A stretch of DNA of 64,000 bases from Rotaria macrura. Lineage: Eukaryota > Rotifera > Eurotatoria > Philodinida > Philodinidae. The position numbers were made by a program, and so were the translations under genes. The stretch covers positions 124,001 through 188,000 of the forward strand of contig OENT01000078.1 of NCBI GenBank assembly GCA_900239685.1, in the 5' to 3' direction. The notes under the pieces are model-generated. The model saw only the letters and a program-made list of their open reading frames with translations, was not told where the DNA came from and ran no database searches. Shown here piece by piece: positions 48,084 to 64,000 of the stretch. Each line of letters begins with the position of its first letter. The stretch's first letter is position 1.

Positions 48084-49923
48084 TTGTCAGTATGTGTCAT
48101 GTGTATTGTGGTCGTGTTTAATAATATCCAAGAAAAGAAAGAAGAAATATTCCGCACTTATTCGTCGGTTTTTTTCTTCTTACAAGTATGAATCAGAGGT
48201 AGGCAGAAAACATGAGCTAAGGCGTGTGAAACTACCCATGCGCTCTGCTTATTCAAGCTGACAAAACTTACATTTTTCTACCTGTATGACATACTAATAT
48301 TTCTTTTATTCGTATAACTGAAGGAAACTATGAATGAAAATTCGAATTCATTGATATAGAATAGAGGCAAAACAGCTACGTCAGATAGTTCCCCATTAGC
48401 ATGTAAGTAGCCGCGTTCTCTTTTAAATTTGCTTGTGAATTGTCGTTTTTTAACAAAGTTCGTCCTTTCGTTTACTGTTTTATCTGTTAGAAAATAGACA
48501 CACTATGAATTTCAAAATCAACAGCTTGATCTCTTAAATTAAACTAATTCAAATTTAAACATTTATATGCTGTTATTAATATTTAAACCATGAATTTTAA
48601 GTACGTTGGAAAATCAGTTGAAATATCATTAAAAACTCAAGAACGACTCTGCAAATATCAGTAATTCAAATTTATTTTTCGAGAATTATTTGAAAAATGA
48701 GGTTACAGAAGTTATCGCTTTTTTACATAGAAATATATTCATGGTATCGGAAATTAATTTTTTTCCGGCAATCGCACTGAGTACGCAAGTCAAGTGCAAA
48801 GCACCTACTGTGTTTTAGTTTGTTGTTAACAATCCAACAGTAGTAGATTTCTTCGTTTGTCGATTACGATTAATGGCGAGATTATTTTCCTTTCTCAAAA
48901 AAATGCGTCTAATACCTTCTTCTTTTTTATTGGTTAATATTTCAAAAACATATCTGTCTCTCATAAATCGCTTCGAAGTATTCTGAGTCGAGTGCACTTT
49001 TAACCCTTATTTTCTAATGAAAAAAGAAATCTTCGTTTTGTGTACTTACAATTGTCAGTCGATTCAATTCGATTTTGAATGAATGATGTTAGAGTAATTC
49101 TCTGTTGGCAATGATTTTGCATGTGTACAGAACGAGTCTATCTTCAGTGACTGTTTGCTAAGCTCTTGGAGAGAAAATTACAGCTCGTTTTGAATCTATT
49201 GTCAAGTATAATGTTGCATGTGCTAATTCGTTTGATCTCCATTTTGAATATGCGCTTCTGACTTGAAAGAATAGTGTGAAAAGTCCATAAAATAATTATG
49301 GTATTGAAATAAAGATTCATCTTAATGATGAGATGTGATAGGAGGCTCTTCATTTGCCATCGATTGAAAAAAATTAGGATAATGTTTATTTAACTAGAAG
49401 TAATAATTGACTTTCTGAATATGTATAGAAGTCTCAGAAACAAAAGCATTGATAGTGTACGCAGCAAAAACGGAATCGAATTCGATTTCTGACTTTATGT
49501 GCACGGCATATACTAATAGATATTGTTCGCGATAATTCACCAATAGATCTTGATACGAATTTGAATTGTCGATGCTAAATGCAATCAGATGCATAGACAA
49601 TCATAAGAATTTTCTGCCTCTGCTTATTCGACGTTTGTAATTCAAACAATACTGAAATCTCATGTTGAAATCGTTGACAATATTTCACCAGAACTTTCAT
49701 CAAAGTAGAAAAACTCCATAGGAGAAAAAACGTGCCGCCGCTCTATATCTATAGATACAGTAAAGTTTCGATGTGCATGTGATGATGAAGTCAGCTATCA
49801 AATCAGCACTCATACTCTAAACTAAAGGAATCACCACAGGCTCATTGAGTTTTCGTTGACAGTAAAAAATAATCATATTTTATCACAATTTTCTGTCGAA
49901 TTTTAGAAAATAATCCAAAACAA

Positions 49924-54177
<4,254 letters not shown>

Positions 54178-54240
54178 AACTATTAATCGAATACTTTTCC
54201 GTTTTTCACTTCAAACGTCAAACTGTTTAGCTCATGCAAT

Positions 54241-55526
54241 TAACGGGTATTCCGAAAAGAATGGTCGCTCGTTCTGTTGCAACTCTCTCACTCACTATTT
54301 ACTTTGGTGATCTCTCTGTTTTGCTTGCTTTATTCGTTTTCATTTCTCTACAACACGGTGAGTTTGCTTTTCGAAAGATATTTTAAAATAAAATTTTCCA
54401 AGATGAAAAGTGAAAACCTTCAGAAGTCCATACTTTCCAACTACGAGAAGCGTGAATCTTCAACAGAACTATCTCAAGATTTGAACGATTTTTTCAGTTC
54501 TCAAACCGTTGGATGGTGGTGTAAAATGGTCAGAGAGACAGATGATACTAATTTACCGCTTTTATTTGGTCGTGCAAGGATTATTAGGATCAAAGGAATA
54601 ATCAACACGGAGAAAAGCCAAATGAAGCGTAAAAAAAGAATCTTAATGGGAAAAATTGGCAGTGAACTACATACTTTTAACGGATCTGTTGTCAGAATCT
54701 AGAAGCAAGATTTAAGATATTGTTCATACGAAAAATTGATTGGAACCAGTTCTCACAGATCTCGATAAGTGTAAAAGAATGAAATCTGCAAATTGGATGC
54801 AACACAGCTTCCAGGAAAAAATATAACTTCAGAATTCTGTTCTCTAATAAGAACATTGTTAATATTGATGGCATCTACAATACTCAAAACGGTAGAATAC
54901 GGGCACTGAATCGTGAGGAGGCTGATAAATGAGGTGATGTTAAATAGAAACGGAATTTGCCGCAGATAGTAATGGTTTGGTTAGGAGCATGCTCCAACTG
55001 GTTGACACCATTGATCATATTGGACGAGGAAACTATGGATCATCAATGGTGCATCAATGAACTATTGCCTGTGACTTTAAAATACGACAGTGAAGCTCTC
55101 AACGATAAATAAACTTTCTAAAAGAATAGTGGCAAGCCCCATGTACATACCTTAACTCAAAAATGATGCCAGACAAATTTCCCATCATTCATCGAGAAAT
55201 ATCATTGACCTCCAAACTCACCCAATCTCAATCCTCTGAACTACTCAATTTGGGATGGGTTAGCTCAAAAAATCAATTGGGTCAAAGTTCAATCGATGAA
55301 TTAAAACGAACAAGATACTTTATTGTGTTGGAAAGTTGAAAAAATTATACCAACCGCTTGTAGCATTTTCCAACAACAACGGATATTATTTGCAGTACAA
55401 AATAGAAACGGCTATGCAGAGCTCAGGTAGACAAATCTTTCGAAAAAAGAATCAAGTCCGTAGCGTGAAAGATCAGCGAACTAGATGAAAAATAGTGAGA
55501 GACGATTCTTTTTGAAACACCCGTTA
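54241..55526 (+). mobile_element. Decayed Tc1/mariner-superfamily transposon
   Basis: The element spans 54243-55524 (1282 bp), flanked by TA on both sides. The TIRs are ACGGGTATTCCGAAAAGAAT at the left and, from the right end, ACGGGTGTTTCAAAAAGAAT (16 of 20 identical). The interior encodes a broken transposase from about 54403: an N-terminal block with SSQTVGWWCKMVRE, then NIDGIYNTQNGRIRALNREE carrying the first catalytic Asp, then NLNPLNYSIWDGL. It has several frameshifts and stops. The usual second-Asp motif (QQDN-like) is unrecognisable, and the SPDLNP Asp is Asn, so it is inactive. It begins 63 bp after the PFKFB stop codon. Confidence 0.87.
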
Positions 55527-58500
55527 TTTCGTTTCTGGAACTTTTATATTTATTTATAATCATAAATAAGCCTACTAATGATTCTATTTTATGCTTATCA
55601 TCACGGATAAATTCTTATAAATATATTCGAAAACTTGTCTATCACGTGGAACATAGGGATGTTGAGAGCACACGTACAAGAAACCCACGCTAATAATATC
55701 AGAGTGAAGGTTGATTAACATATCTAATGGAAAGAAGGATATGTATTAATAAAAATCGACCGAAAATACTACAATATCTGTGAATACTTCAATATTCGAG
55801 CATAACATGTAAGATAGACCGTTATGATAATAACATTTGAATATATAGCAATAGACAGCTTGAGAATGTGATCACATGTTCAGAAAAGAACATCGGCTGA
55901 AATCAATAAGAAACATGCTACATGTAAAATATATATATGGAATCAAATTTTTTTCGATGATCACATATGTCCGGAGATGCGGATGGTAGAATTGGAGATG
56001 ACAAAAACAAAATTCACCGATTGATATTGCTTGTTTCCTTACTTTTATCAATAACAGTTAGCATGTCTTATCCAACAATCATCGTATTACAATACATGCA
56101 TACACGTGTTTTTGGTGAGACATGAAAGCATCTTGCTCTGCTGATATCTCGAAGGACACGAAATCACATGAAATTCGTCGATCCCTAATCATAGAACGCA
56201 AGAGAAAACGAAGACTCGACATTTTTTTTTGATTTTTTTTAGAACGAAATAGGACGTGAGACTCTTGATACCTTTTTTCTCTGTTTATTTCAATGAGGTA
56301 AGAGAATCAAACAATTTATTTACCTTGGCAATTTTTTTCTTGCTTTTTTACGCTTCGCTTACGAGACATTCATCAAAAGAAAATTTGTCCAGGAAAAAAT
56401 AACACGTTTGAATGAAGTCAAGTGAGTAAATGAAGCGTTGTGACAAGATTCAATAGAGCTAGACTACTTCAAAACACGACACAAATAGTGTAAAAGTCTA
56501 GTCAATTTCGTTATCATCAACTTCGATAACTCTTTCACTCTCTCGAAAAATGTCAATAGCTGTCAAAGTTTTAGAAATTTCCGTTCGATGGATTAATAGC
56601 ATCTATCAACATTAAAGTGAGACGTAGTAGTAATGACTTTATTCGTACATATGCAAAAAACTGATATTCTTCATTTATGAATGTATTTTGAAACTTTTAC
56701 GTTGCCGTCAACAAACATCCACGATGTAATAAGTACTATATAGTAAGAATTCTTGACCTTTTCGAATTTTGAAATATGAACTTCAAAGCATATTTTTAGT
56801 TCTTCTCCAATGATCGAAAGATACTTCTAGAAGGATGATATCATCATGTCAGAAATAATGCCTCGTATTTTTATTCTTGATGTAATATACTATTTTCAAA
56901 CGAAATCTCAGATTCAATTTGTGTTCGTAATCCCTAAGCGATTAACATTTGAAATAAGAAGAAACGAAGAATTGCAATATAATGTGAGAAAAATTATTCT
57001 CTCGAAAGAAATTTGACCATCTTCACTTTCATATTTTCATACTAGTCAATCCTTTTCCCGATATCTTTCAGAAAAACGAAATACTTAACTCTGAGCTGAT
57101 TCAATAGATCAACCTTTCGATTCCTTGCCAAGTAACGAATATACACGAGTTTCATTCCAAAAATGCCTTATTAGATGATATTGTTTAAAATGATCATTAT
57201 TTCGATGCAATACACAAAAAGCATGAACTCTCGCTAGTTTTTTAATAGAATTTGTTTGTAGTCAGTCTTGATATTCAGAGAAGGTTGAGGGGGATAGTTA
57301 GATTTACGAAAGAGAAGATTTTTTAGCAGTATCGAGTAAAAGCGATTGAAAAATGTTGAGCTATCAATATATTCAACCATATCTTTCTTCAACGATAAGC
57401 AAAACAGGTAGCTAATATTCAAGTTGAGAATCGTTTTTCTCCCGAGATACCACCAGTGATCCCATCCGTAATTCAGATAATGTCACGAGAATACTTATGT
57501 ACCTTACCAATCCATACATTCAAAAAATGTTTCAAGATGATTTATCTAAGCTTTCTTAAAATTTCAGATCAGCAGAATCATCAACTTCTACACAGTCCAG
57601 TATTTAAACCTTTGAAGAGAAAACTTATTGATTAGATTGAAAGTTCAACATTTTTCAAACGTTTTTGATCACGGATCGTAAAATACTATCTATTCAATAG
57701 TTATATTAGATCAAGCAAACTCGGAGAATAGTATTTGAGTAGGGAAGAGTTTTTCCAGAATGAGCACACTCACACTATCATATTTGATTGAAAAAAATCG
57801 TAGTTATAGTTAGTGTCTATTGAATAGATCTTTATGGCATGAAAACTTCATGTATTTTCTATTAGTGATAGAATCATCGGTTATATTTGTTGGACTGCCT
57901 GTAAGACACTTGTTATAGATACAGGACTTCTGAAAAATATCACTATTTTTTTATGCTGAAAAAAGACACGTTATACCCAATGGGAATTTTTTGAATGTGA
58001 AACTTCTTATGCTGCTATCGTGTCATTACATCGAGTTCGGTTAATGTTAGTCGATTAATCGAATTCGAAAATCGAATTTCCAACCTTCCAAACAATTATC
58101 TCTAGCTCATTTTGAATCATTCAACTTAATCAACAGAGAAATGTCAAACATCGATCTTTCTGACAGTATAATAGAATATTTGAGGGTTCATTGTGTCTGG
58201 AACATCGATAAGAACTTTTAGATATTCGAGAAATAGGCTACGATTACGAGTATTTCGAAAGACAGACAATGGAGTTCTGCTGATGAACGTCACCTTCTGA
58301 AAATCAATATTTTCATAATAGGGAAAGTTTCTTTCGAAGTCGTTCGGTTCCTTCATATCCAGAAAAATAGATCAACTATTACTCAATGAAACGAAACACA
58401 GGTGCTAGATAGTAGGTTTTGATAAAATACTGATAAATGATCACGACAGAACTCAATAAAAATATGTAGAGAAAAGTAAAGTAGAACATACTCAACTTAT

Positions 58501-61500
58501 AAACGATTGTATATCAATAGTAGCTATCAATGGTATTGAATGAATCATCATTATTTTAACCAAAGACCTCTTGGAAGTCTGATCACTTTGCATTAAATTC
58601 TGCTTGTAACTTTTCAGAACTGTTTCGATTACAATAATATGGAAATCTAGTAGCGAATAACTTATTGAAATTCGATTCAATCTTTCAAAACTTGAAGAAA
58701 ACTCCATCATCAATATTATCGTAATGCAATGAAATCTAGTGATCTTGATAGCTGGAGCATAGGATTCAGATAAACACTTTTTTTTCTATCGAACATTGAT
58801 AAAGAAGGAACATCCGAATTTCGCCTTATTTAAACACACGTTTTAGTTAATTTAAAAAAAAATAGCGTACTTTTTCGTTTAGTATTATATCAAGTATCGA
58901 ATTTTACGACTAACACACTTTTGTTTCATACAACATAATCTATTGTAATAGTTTCCATGGTTACTGTTTGCTGGTAAAAGTTTGTGAAAGAATAGCAACC
59001 GTTGTTTTCAAATACGTTCCTTGAATACTGATAGCAGACGATAAATAAGATGCTTAAAACTATTGCAAAACTAGCAAGACAACAACAGTACATAGAGACA
59101 TTATACGTTCATGAATAAACATAAGTAAATGATTGATGAACGCTACTAGGACAATTTTTAGAATAGAAAGCAGAATAATTGATGGCCAATATAATCAAAA
59201 TACTTGACTGCGAATATTTAAAATTCATACAGACAGTTGAGAAGCTGACTGAGTGGAAATAATGCAAATAAATCGAAAGAAAAGCACAAATAACAAAGAG
59301 AAATATTAGTCAATAAAAATTGTGATAGCAAATAAATCATTGGTTTATGTGAATAAATAGTTACAGATTCATTTGAATTCTACGTATATGTAATTACTTC
59401 AGCAAAGTTTTATCGTGTCAAGATTTTTGACTTACAGATTAGCGTATTAAATTATAAAATAACTATTTTTTGAATCCATCGTAATAGATTTCTATGAATC
59501 GGATGTGTTGCCACGCTAGTGTTTAAGCAAGTTTGCCGTTTTTTCCACTTGATCTATACTTTATTCTACCATGTCCATGAACTACGTACCAATTCAACTA
59601 TTATTTCTGAGCTTGATGTGTGACTCCAATCCAAGACATTCTCTATTATACACTAAAAGAAAAAGTAAAATCATATGTTCCTAGTTAAATAAAAATCTTA
59701 TCGAGTAGCAATTGAGTGTACTATTATAGAAGTCATTACAATAAAACACGTTTTTCCAACGAAAAACCTATAGTTTGCAAGGCTGAAGAATTTTCGGATG
59801 AACAAATACAGTTTGAATTTTATCGGTCTTCTATACGGTATTGATGTATTTTTTTCTTCGAGTAGATCATGTTTATATACAATCTGAATTTTGAGTGATA
59901 AACTAGTATTATTTAGAGTTCGCAGGCGTGGTCCGATCCGGGCGGGATAGGTGTCACACTCCCCGTGTCCCAAGGATTAGAAAATGTTTAATCTTATACA
60001 TTTTAAGCGAGAATCATTTAATGATATTTAACATGTCATAAAATTAGAAATGGAAGGATCATAAAATAAAAGAGAAAACTTGTCAATTTGAAAAATAATA
60101 TAAGAATATTCTGGATATGTTTTTCTTTTGCATCCTCTTATACATTATATATAGATACCAAGCTCGTAAATTAGCGACTTAACCATTTACACAACATGCA
60201 GTTACTACACTGGCAATTCTCTAATGGATACGATGATTGACCTATAAATACTTCTTTCCGTTCTATTATGCATATGTTTATATATATATATATATATATA
60301 TTATATTCAGGCACAAGATAAGATGGAAGAGAAAAAGAAATGAAAACAAAGCATTAAAAATAAAGACTGATTCGTTTTGCTTAAACTACTAATGTGAGCA
60401 CAGTAATGGTATTACAAAAAACAAACAACTCTTCATTTTATACTTCTGAAAGAATATTGTCAAATAAAAGACAGTTAAAAAGAAAACTACGGCTATGAAG
60501 CAAATGTAAAAGTCTTTTTTCATTTTTCTCTGATTTTTTTCAGACCAGAAGTAATGATTAGCCGTGATCAAATGTTCTGAAGCACTTTCAACTTCCCACA
60601 ATCTTCAAAATGTAACAATGAAGGCAAAGATGGTTATGATAAAAGAATCAAAAATAGTCTAGTACTTTCTCCTTTCGATATTGTGAACGAGAATAGATGT
60701 TGTGATAAATGACCGTTAACGAACGAATACGATAGAAAAATGCTAGTCGTTTTCTAAAACATTTACAGTCATAAGATACCGATGATTTATGGTGATATCC
60801 AACTATTGTTTCCAGTTAGCTTGTTGTTAAGCGGAACGTCTACACGGATTTTTCATGATTACCGTTTACGAAGATAATAATTTATCGTAAGACTTTATTT
60901 ATGACAATAGTAAACGGTTAAGAAATACGTTTGCCCTAAGTAATAGTGATACGACCTTTCATGATCTTAGATGATCGACCTGAGTAGAAGAAATGAACCG
61001 AACGAAAAATAAGAAATTGTTTAAATTTTTGCATTTTTGTAAGGCGTATCTGAAAAAAAAATTATGAGCCCCCCCCCTCTCTTCCCCCGCAATCTTTAAG
61101 TGTTCGGGCTTTAACTGAGAGTTCGAATCAGTTTTAATCTATTTTTAGACTCGTATATATTAATTAGCTTACCAAATTCATACGAATAAATATCTGCATA
61201 TTAACTATCGATTCCAAGCACCCTACTAGTATCAGTAACAAGCGTGTATACTTGATTGGTTCAAATGCTCTCCCTGACTATACTTTGAATTTGAGATGAT
61301 AGATTGTCTGAAAAGTCTTTTGCTGTTTTCTGCTCCACTTCTTTTATTTTTATAAAGCATCAGTGGAAACTCGTGTTTCATTGTGTAAGGTTCCTTTTAT
61401 CTGAGGAGCCAGTAGAATCGACATAGATAGGTCTAAGTCAACGATTTCTAATTCAACATGTAGCGAAGAAACTCTATGCATCAAGTGTATATGTGGATCT

Positions 61501-61765
61501 TAGATTCTCGACCAGGAGCGAAAATGGCATGCGTAACAATAAAAATAGCCCGGTAAATAGTCCCATAAGCATGCATCCATGTTATGGATTGTTCAGTCCT
61601 TTTCTAATTCTGTGTTATTTTTTATATAAATAGTTGACTTCTATGGTCTTTTGGAGTATTTTCTAGCATTGGCCAAAGAAAATTCACCAAATCAATGCAA
61701 AACGTTTTTCTAGATAATCGTCCAATATTGAAATGAATTCGGATTTGTGTCAATAGTTCAATAAC
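55527..61765. other. Gene-poor intergenic region
   Basis: More than 6 kb with no supported gene. Features seen: a short self-complementary patch at about 58050-58076 (TCGATTAATCGAATTCG), a GC-rich patch at 59918-59966 that is not a tRNA, a (TA)n microsatellite at 60279-60301, and a C-rich tract at 61068-61090 (nine C then CTCTCTTCCCCC). ORFs are short and unconvincing. Confidence 0.45.
60279..60301. repeat. (TA)n microsatellite
   Basis: Uninterrupted TA run in intergenic DNA between the mariner element and the BK channel gene. Confidence 0.9.
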
Positions 61766-64000
61766 ATGGGTAATTGTCCAACTTGTGAACCGGAACAAGC
61801 AAATAAAACTCTTGATCCATTGTGTCATGGAACACGAAAGTGGAAAATATTTCTCTCATCTTCATTTATCACTTTTTTCTGTGGCTTAGTAATTCTTTTC
61901 AGTATTACGGAATTAAGAAAGCTGTTTCTTCACTGTGTCCGTATGAAACACTCAACACAAAAAGTCAAAATCGTAAGACAATCGAATGAACGCAAATCAC
62001 ATCATTTCTATGTCTCTATTGTATTATTATTTGTTTTTATATACAATGGTTACAGAAAGGTATCATTAATACTGATGAAAACATTAGCAATCATCTGCGT
62101 TGTATACAAAAAATAAGAAATTGGGGAAATAATATGATATCTGGCAAAACTAAAACGGGCAAAACATTCGTTCGTATCCAAGTTGAAGAGTGCTCTACTT
62201 TCATTTTTATTTCTCATTGTAGGTTAGTATCATTTTTGTCTGCAGTGTTTCCTCGTTGATACTATACTGTCTAGATACACAACAGAGCAAGTAAGTGTGA
62301 GTACTCACTCAGAAACAGAGCCATAAATGATCTGAGTAACAAAAATATATCCTTATTTGAATTTTGATGGCAATTAAATCTAACTGGCAGATGCAATATC
62401 TTCTACTCTAATAATATTGCCACATATGATTCGATGTTTTATGGAATCAGCTAATGAAATTTTAACATAACTTTGTGAGTAGTCGTCTTTCGATTTTATC
62501 AGAAGTCCCAATGCCGATTGAAAATTCCAAACACCTTACGAAAAAACTGAATAGGAAATAAACTGACGACTTCTATTAAAAAAATGAGTCACTATAGTAA
62601 CTTACGGCCATTGATTTGCAACTGACGAATTTAAGAAGCACACTATTCATGCTAAAAAGAATTTTAGTGTAAAATGAAGCCAAGAATGCTTGGAGAAGAG
62701 CTAATCACTGCTCATCAGTTGTCTGAAGTTCTCAGGTATGTCCAAATAATGTCAATGTATAAAAGAAACTCGATTTTCTGAGACATTTATAATTCTATGA
62801 AACATGCTGCGTTCGTTCATTGACTACTTCATTACTGAACCGCGTACTGATTATCACTCTTACCGATGCAGTGAATGTATATCAATTATTCATGCACTAC
62901 GTTTCTATTCCATGAATGATGATTATCATAGTCCTATTGTTGACAGTATCCTATTACCTATATTTCTGTTGTTGAATCATGAGTTTTATGTTTCCTAGAT
63001 ATATAGAATCGTGCACAGAATTCGGCATGTCCACTAGTATGCAAATTGATTTCGTTCTCAATATTATCTTTCTCGTGTATTTCATCCTTCGAGTAAGTCT
63101 TACACTTGCCGATTAAATTTGTATTTCTCTGTTCTTTGATTAGTTTATTGCTGCGCGAAACAAACAGCATTTTTGGTTGAGCTTGCATTCATTTGTAGAC
63201 ATCTTTACGATTCCACCATCTTTTATGATGGTGTATCTCAATCGAAGTTGGATTGGTATAGTGATCTCCTACTTTTTTCCGATGCTTTGAATTAGATTCT
63301 TACGTCGATAGGTTTACGATTTCTACGTTCGCTGCCTATGATGAACATTCCAGATATTTTACAATATATGGGTGTTATTCAACGTCCTCGCATCATTCGT
63401 ATCACACAATTAGCATCAAACTTTATAGCTATTTGGTTTGCAGCTGCCGGTGTAGTGCATTTGGTTGAGAATATGGGAGATTTCTTTTGTAATTTTTGTA
63501 ATGCACAAGAGTTAGATGTATTCAATGCAATCTATTTTATGATTGTGACAATGTCAACAGTGAGTTCGGGGTCTACTAAGAACAGAAGAAAAGTTGATCA
63601 CATGTTTATTTTTTATATTAGGTTGGATACGGTGATATTTCTTGCAAGACATATATCGGCAAATTTTTCGTACTTATTTTCCTCATGGGTGGATTGGTAA
63701 AGATCCATATTGATCTAGTATATACAAGAAATGCTTTTTGATTTTAAGGCCGTATTTGCAACGATAATACCAGAAATTTCTAATCTATTCGGTTCAAAAA
63801 GTCCGTACACTGGTCGATACAAAATTGTTAAAGGCAAACGGTATGTTCTATGGAGAATATTGTATGAAATGTTTTTTTTCCTTGTAGTCATGTTATCATC
63901 TGTGGACATATCACAGTGCATTCTCTGACTCCGTTTCTTCACGACTTTCTTCATAAAGGCCGTGATCAAGCTGAAAATCTTGATGTTCTCATTGTTGACA
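61766..64000 (+). CDS. slo-1 (KCNMA1-like): Slo1/BK-type calcium-activated potassium channel, 5' part (9 exons, truncated by window)
   Basis: Large-conductance K+ channel subunit opened by voltage and intracellular Ca2+. Exons 61766-61972, 62056-62169, 62223-62290, 62999-63092, 63144-63255, 63312-63559, 63622-63696, 63749-63840 and 63888-64000 (continuing) give about 374 residues so far. The extra N-terminal S0 segment ([15 protein letters not shown]) and the S0-S1 linker [14 protein letters not shown] identify Slo1 over other K+ channels. Also present are [15 protein letters not shown] (S2-S3), [13 protein letters not shown] (S4), HLVENMGD (S5-pore), the selectivity filter TVGYGD (V282-D286) and the RCK1 start KRHVIICGH. 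In S4 the arginines at 201 and 204 are kept, but the third conserved one is Pro207. Intron 3 is 708 bp; the rest are about 45-85 bp. The RCK domains and Ca2+ bowl lie beyond the window. Confidence 0.92.

Larger units (their letters stand above)
42126..49923. other. Gene-poor region with degenerate repeats
   Basis: Nearly 8 kb without a supported gene. Notable patches: GTTAC/GTAAC-rich palindromic sequence at about 42770-42860; CGGTTCGGTT-type motifs at 43196-43275 and again at 44651-44700, which may be ends or copies of one repeat family; a (TA)n microsatellite at 46653-46674 and another at 48065-48083. Short ORFs lack motifs. Confidence 0.45.

Noticed and set aside
59918-59966. tRNA-like GC-rich patch (GGTCCGATCCGGGCGG)
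   Set aside because: It recalls a T-arm, but no D-arm, anticodon arm or acceptor stem can be paired around it on either strand.
62056-62116. Reading the first BK channel exon straight through to a stop at about 62116
   Set aside because: The read-through peptide lacks the S0-S1 linker; splicing 61972 to 62056 restores the conserved NWGNNMISG region.
62804-62998. 64-codon ORF between BK channel exons 3 and 4
   Set aside because: The flanking exons join directly in phase (QQSK-YIESC) as in Slo1, so this is intron.

Overview
This is AT-rich eukaryotic nuclear DNA from a small-genome metazoan. The genes have many very short GT-AG introns (mostly 45-90 bp), standard-code stops, and clear animal families (HAND bHLH factor, Slo1/BK channel, Ebony, GILT, PFKFB). 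Short introns, animal families, many small non-autonomous DNA transposons and long gene-poor stretches together suggest a rotifer, probably bdelloid. That placement is inference; no ribosomal or mitochondrial marker is present.

Left part (1-15.2 kb), gene-dense. It holds the 3' end of an unrecognised gene, a 1.03 kb hAT-type MITE with a perfect 8-bp target duplication, protoporphyrinogen oxidase (PPOX, 3 exons), two tandem GILT thiol reductases (5 exons each, the first four exons of identical length), a single-exon riboflavin transporter (SLC52A type), a HAND-type bHLH gene on the minus strand (3 exons), and a single-exon protein resembling SWSAP1, a RAD51-paralog-like recombination factor, whose Walker A loop is not recognisable.

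Middle (15.2-50 kb), gene-poor and repeat-rich. It holds a second hAT MITE sitting in a small ORF, a TA-flanked foldback MITE with nested hairpins, a third hAT MITE with perfect 8-bp duplications, and several degenerate repeats. The most unusual gene is at 23557-24165: an E2 ubiquitin-conjugating (UBC) fold with Ala in place of the HPN Asn, followed by a C-terminal segment that matches a SOCS box. On the minus strand at 35.5-38.1 kb lies a complete two-exon Ebony-like beta-alanyl amine synthetase (adenylation, carrier and GNAT-like domains). At 40.5-42.1 kb an unrecognised two-exon coding remnant is partly duplicated in inverted orientation.

Right part (50-64 kb). It holds a 15-exon PFKFB gene (6-phosphofructo-2-kinase/fructose-2,6-bisphosphatase) whose kinase motifs are intact but whose phosphatase site has lost two key residues, a decayed Tc1/mariner element with TIRs and TA duplications 63 bp downstream of it, then about 6 kb without recognisable genes, and finally the first nine exons of a Slo1/BK-type potassium channel that runs off the window end, with the third conserved S4 arginine replaced by proline.

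I see no operon or shared pathway among neighbours. The most novel candidate is the UBC-SOCS protein, followed by the altered PFKFB phosphatase, the altered BK voltage sensor and the SWSAP1-like protein. No tRNA, rRNA or CRISPR array was found. All exon boundaries were assigned by eye from splice signals, reading phase and remembered family sequences.
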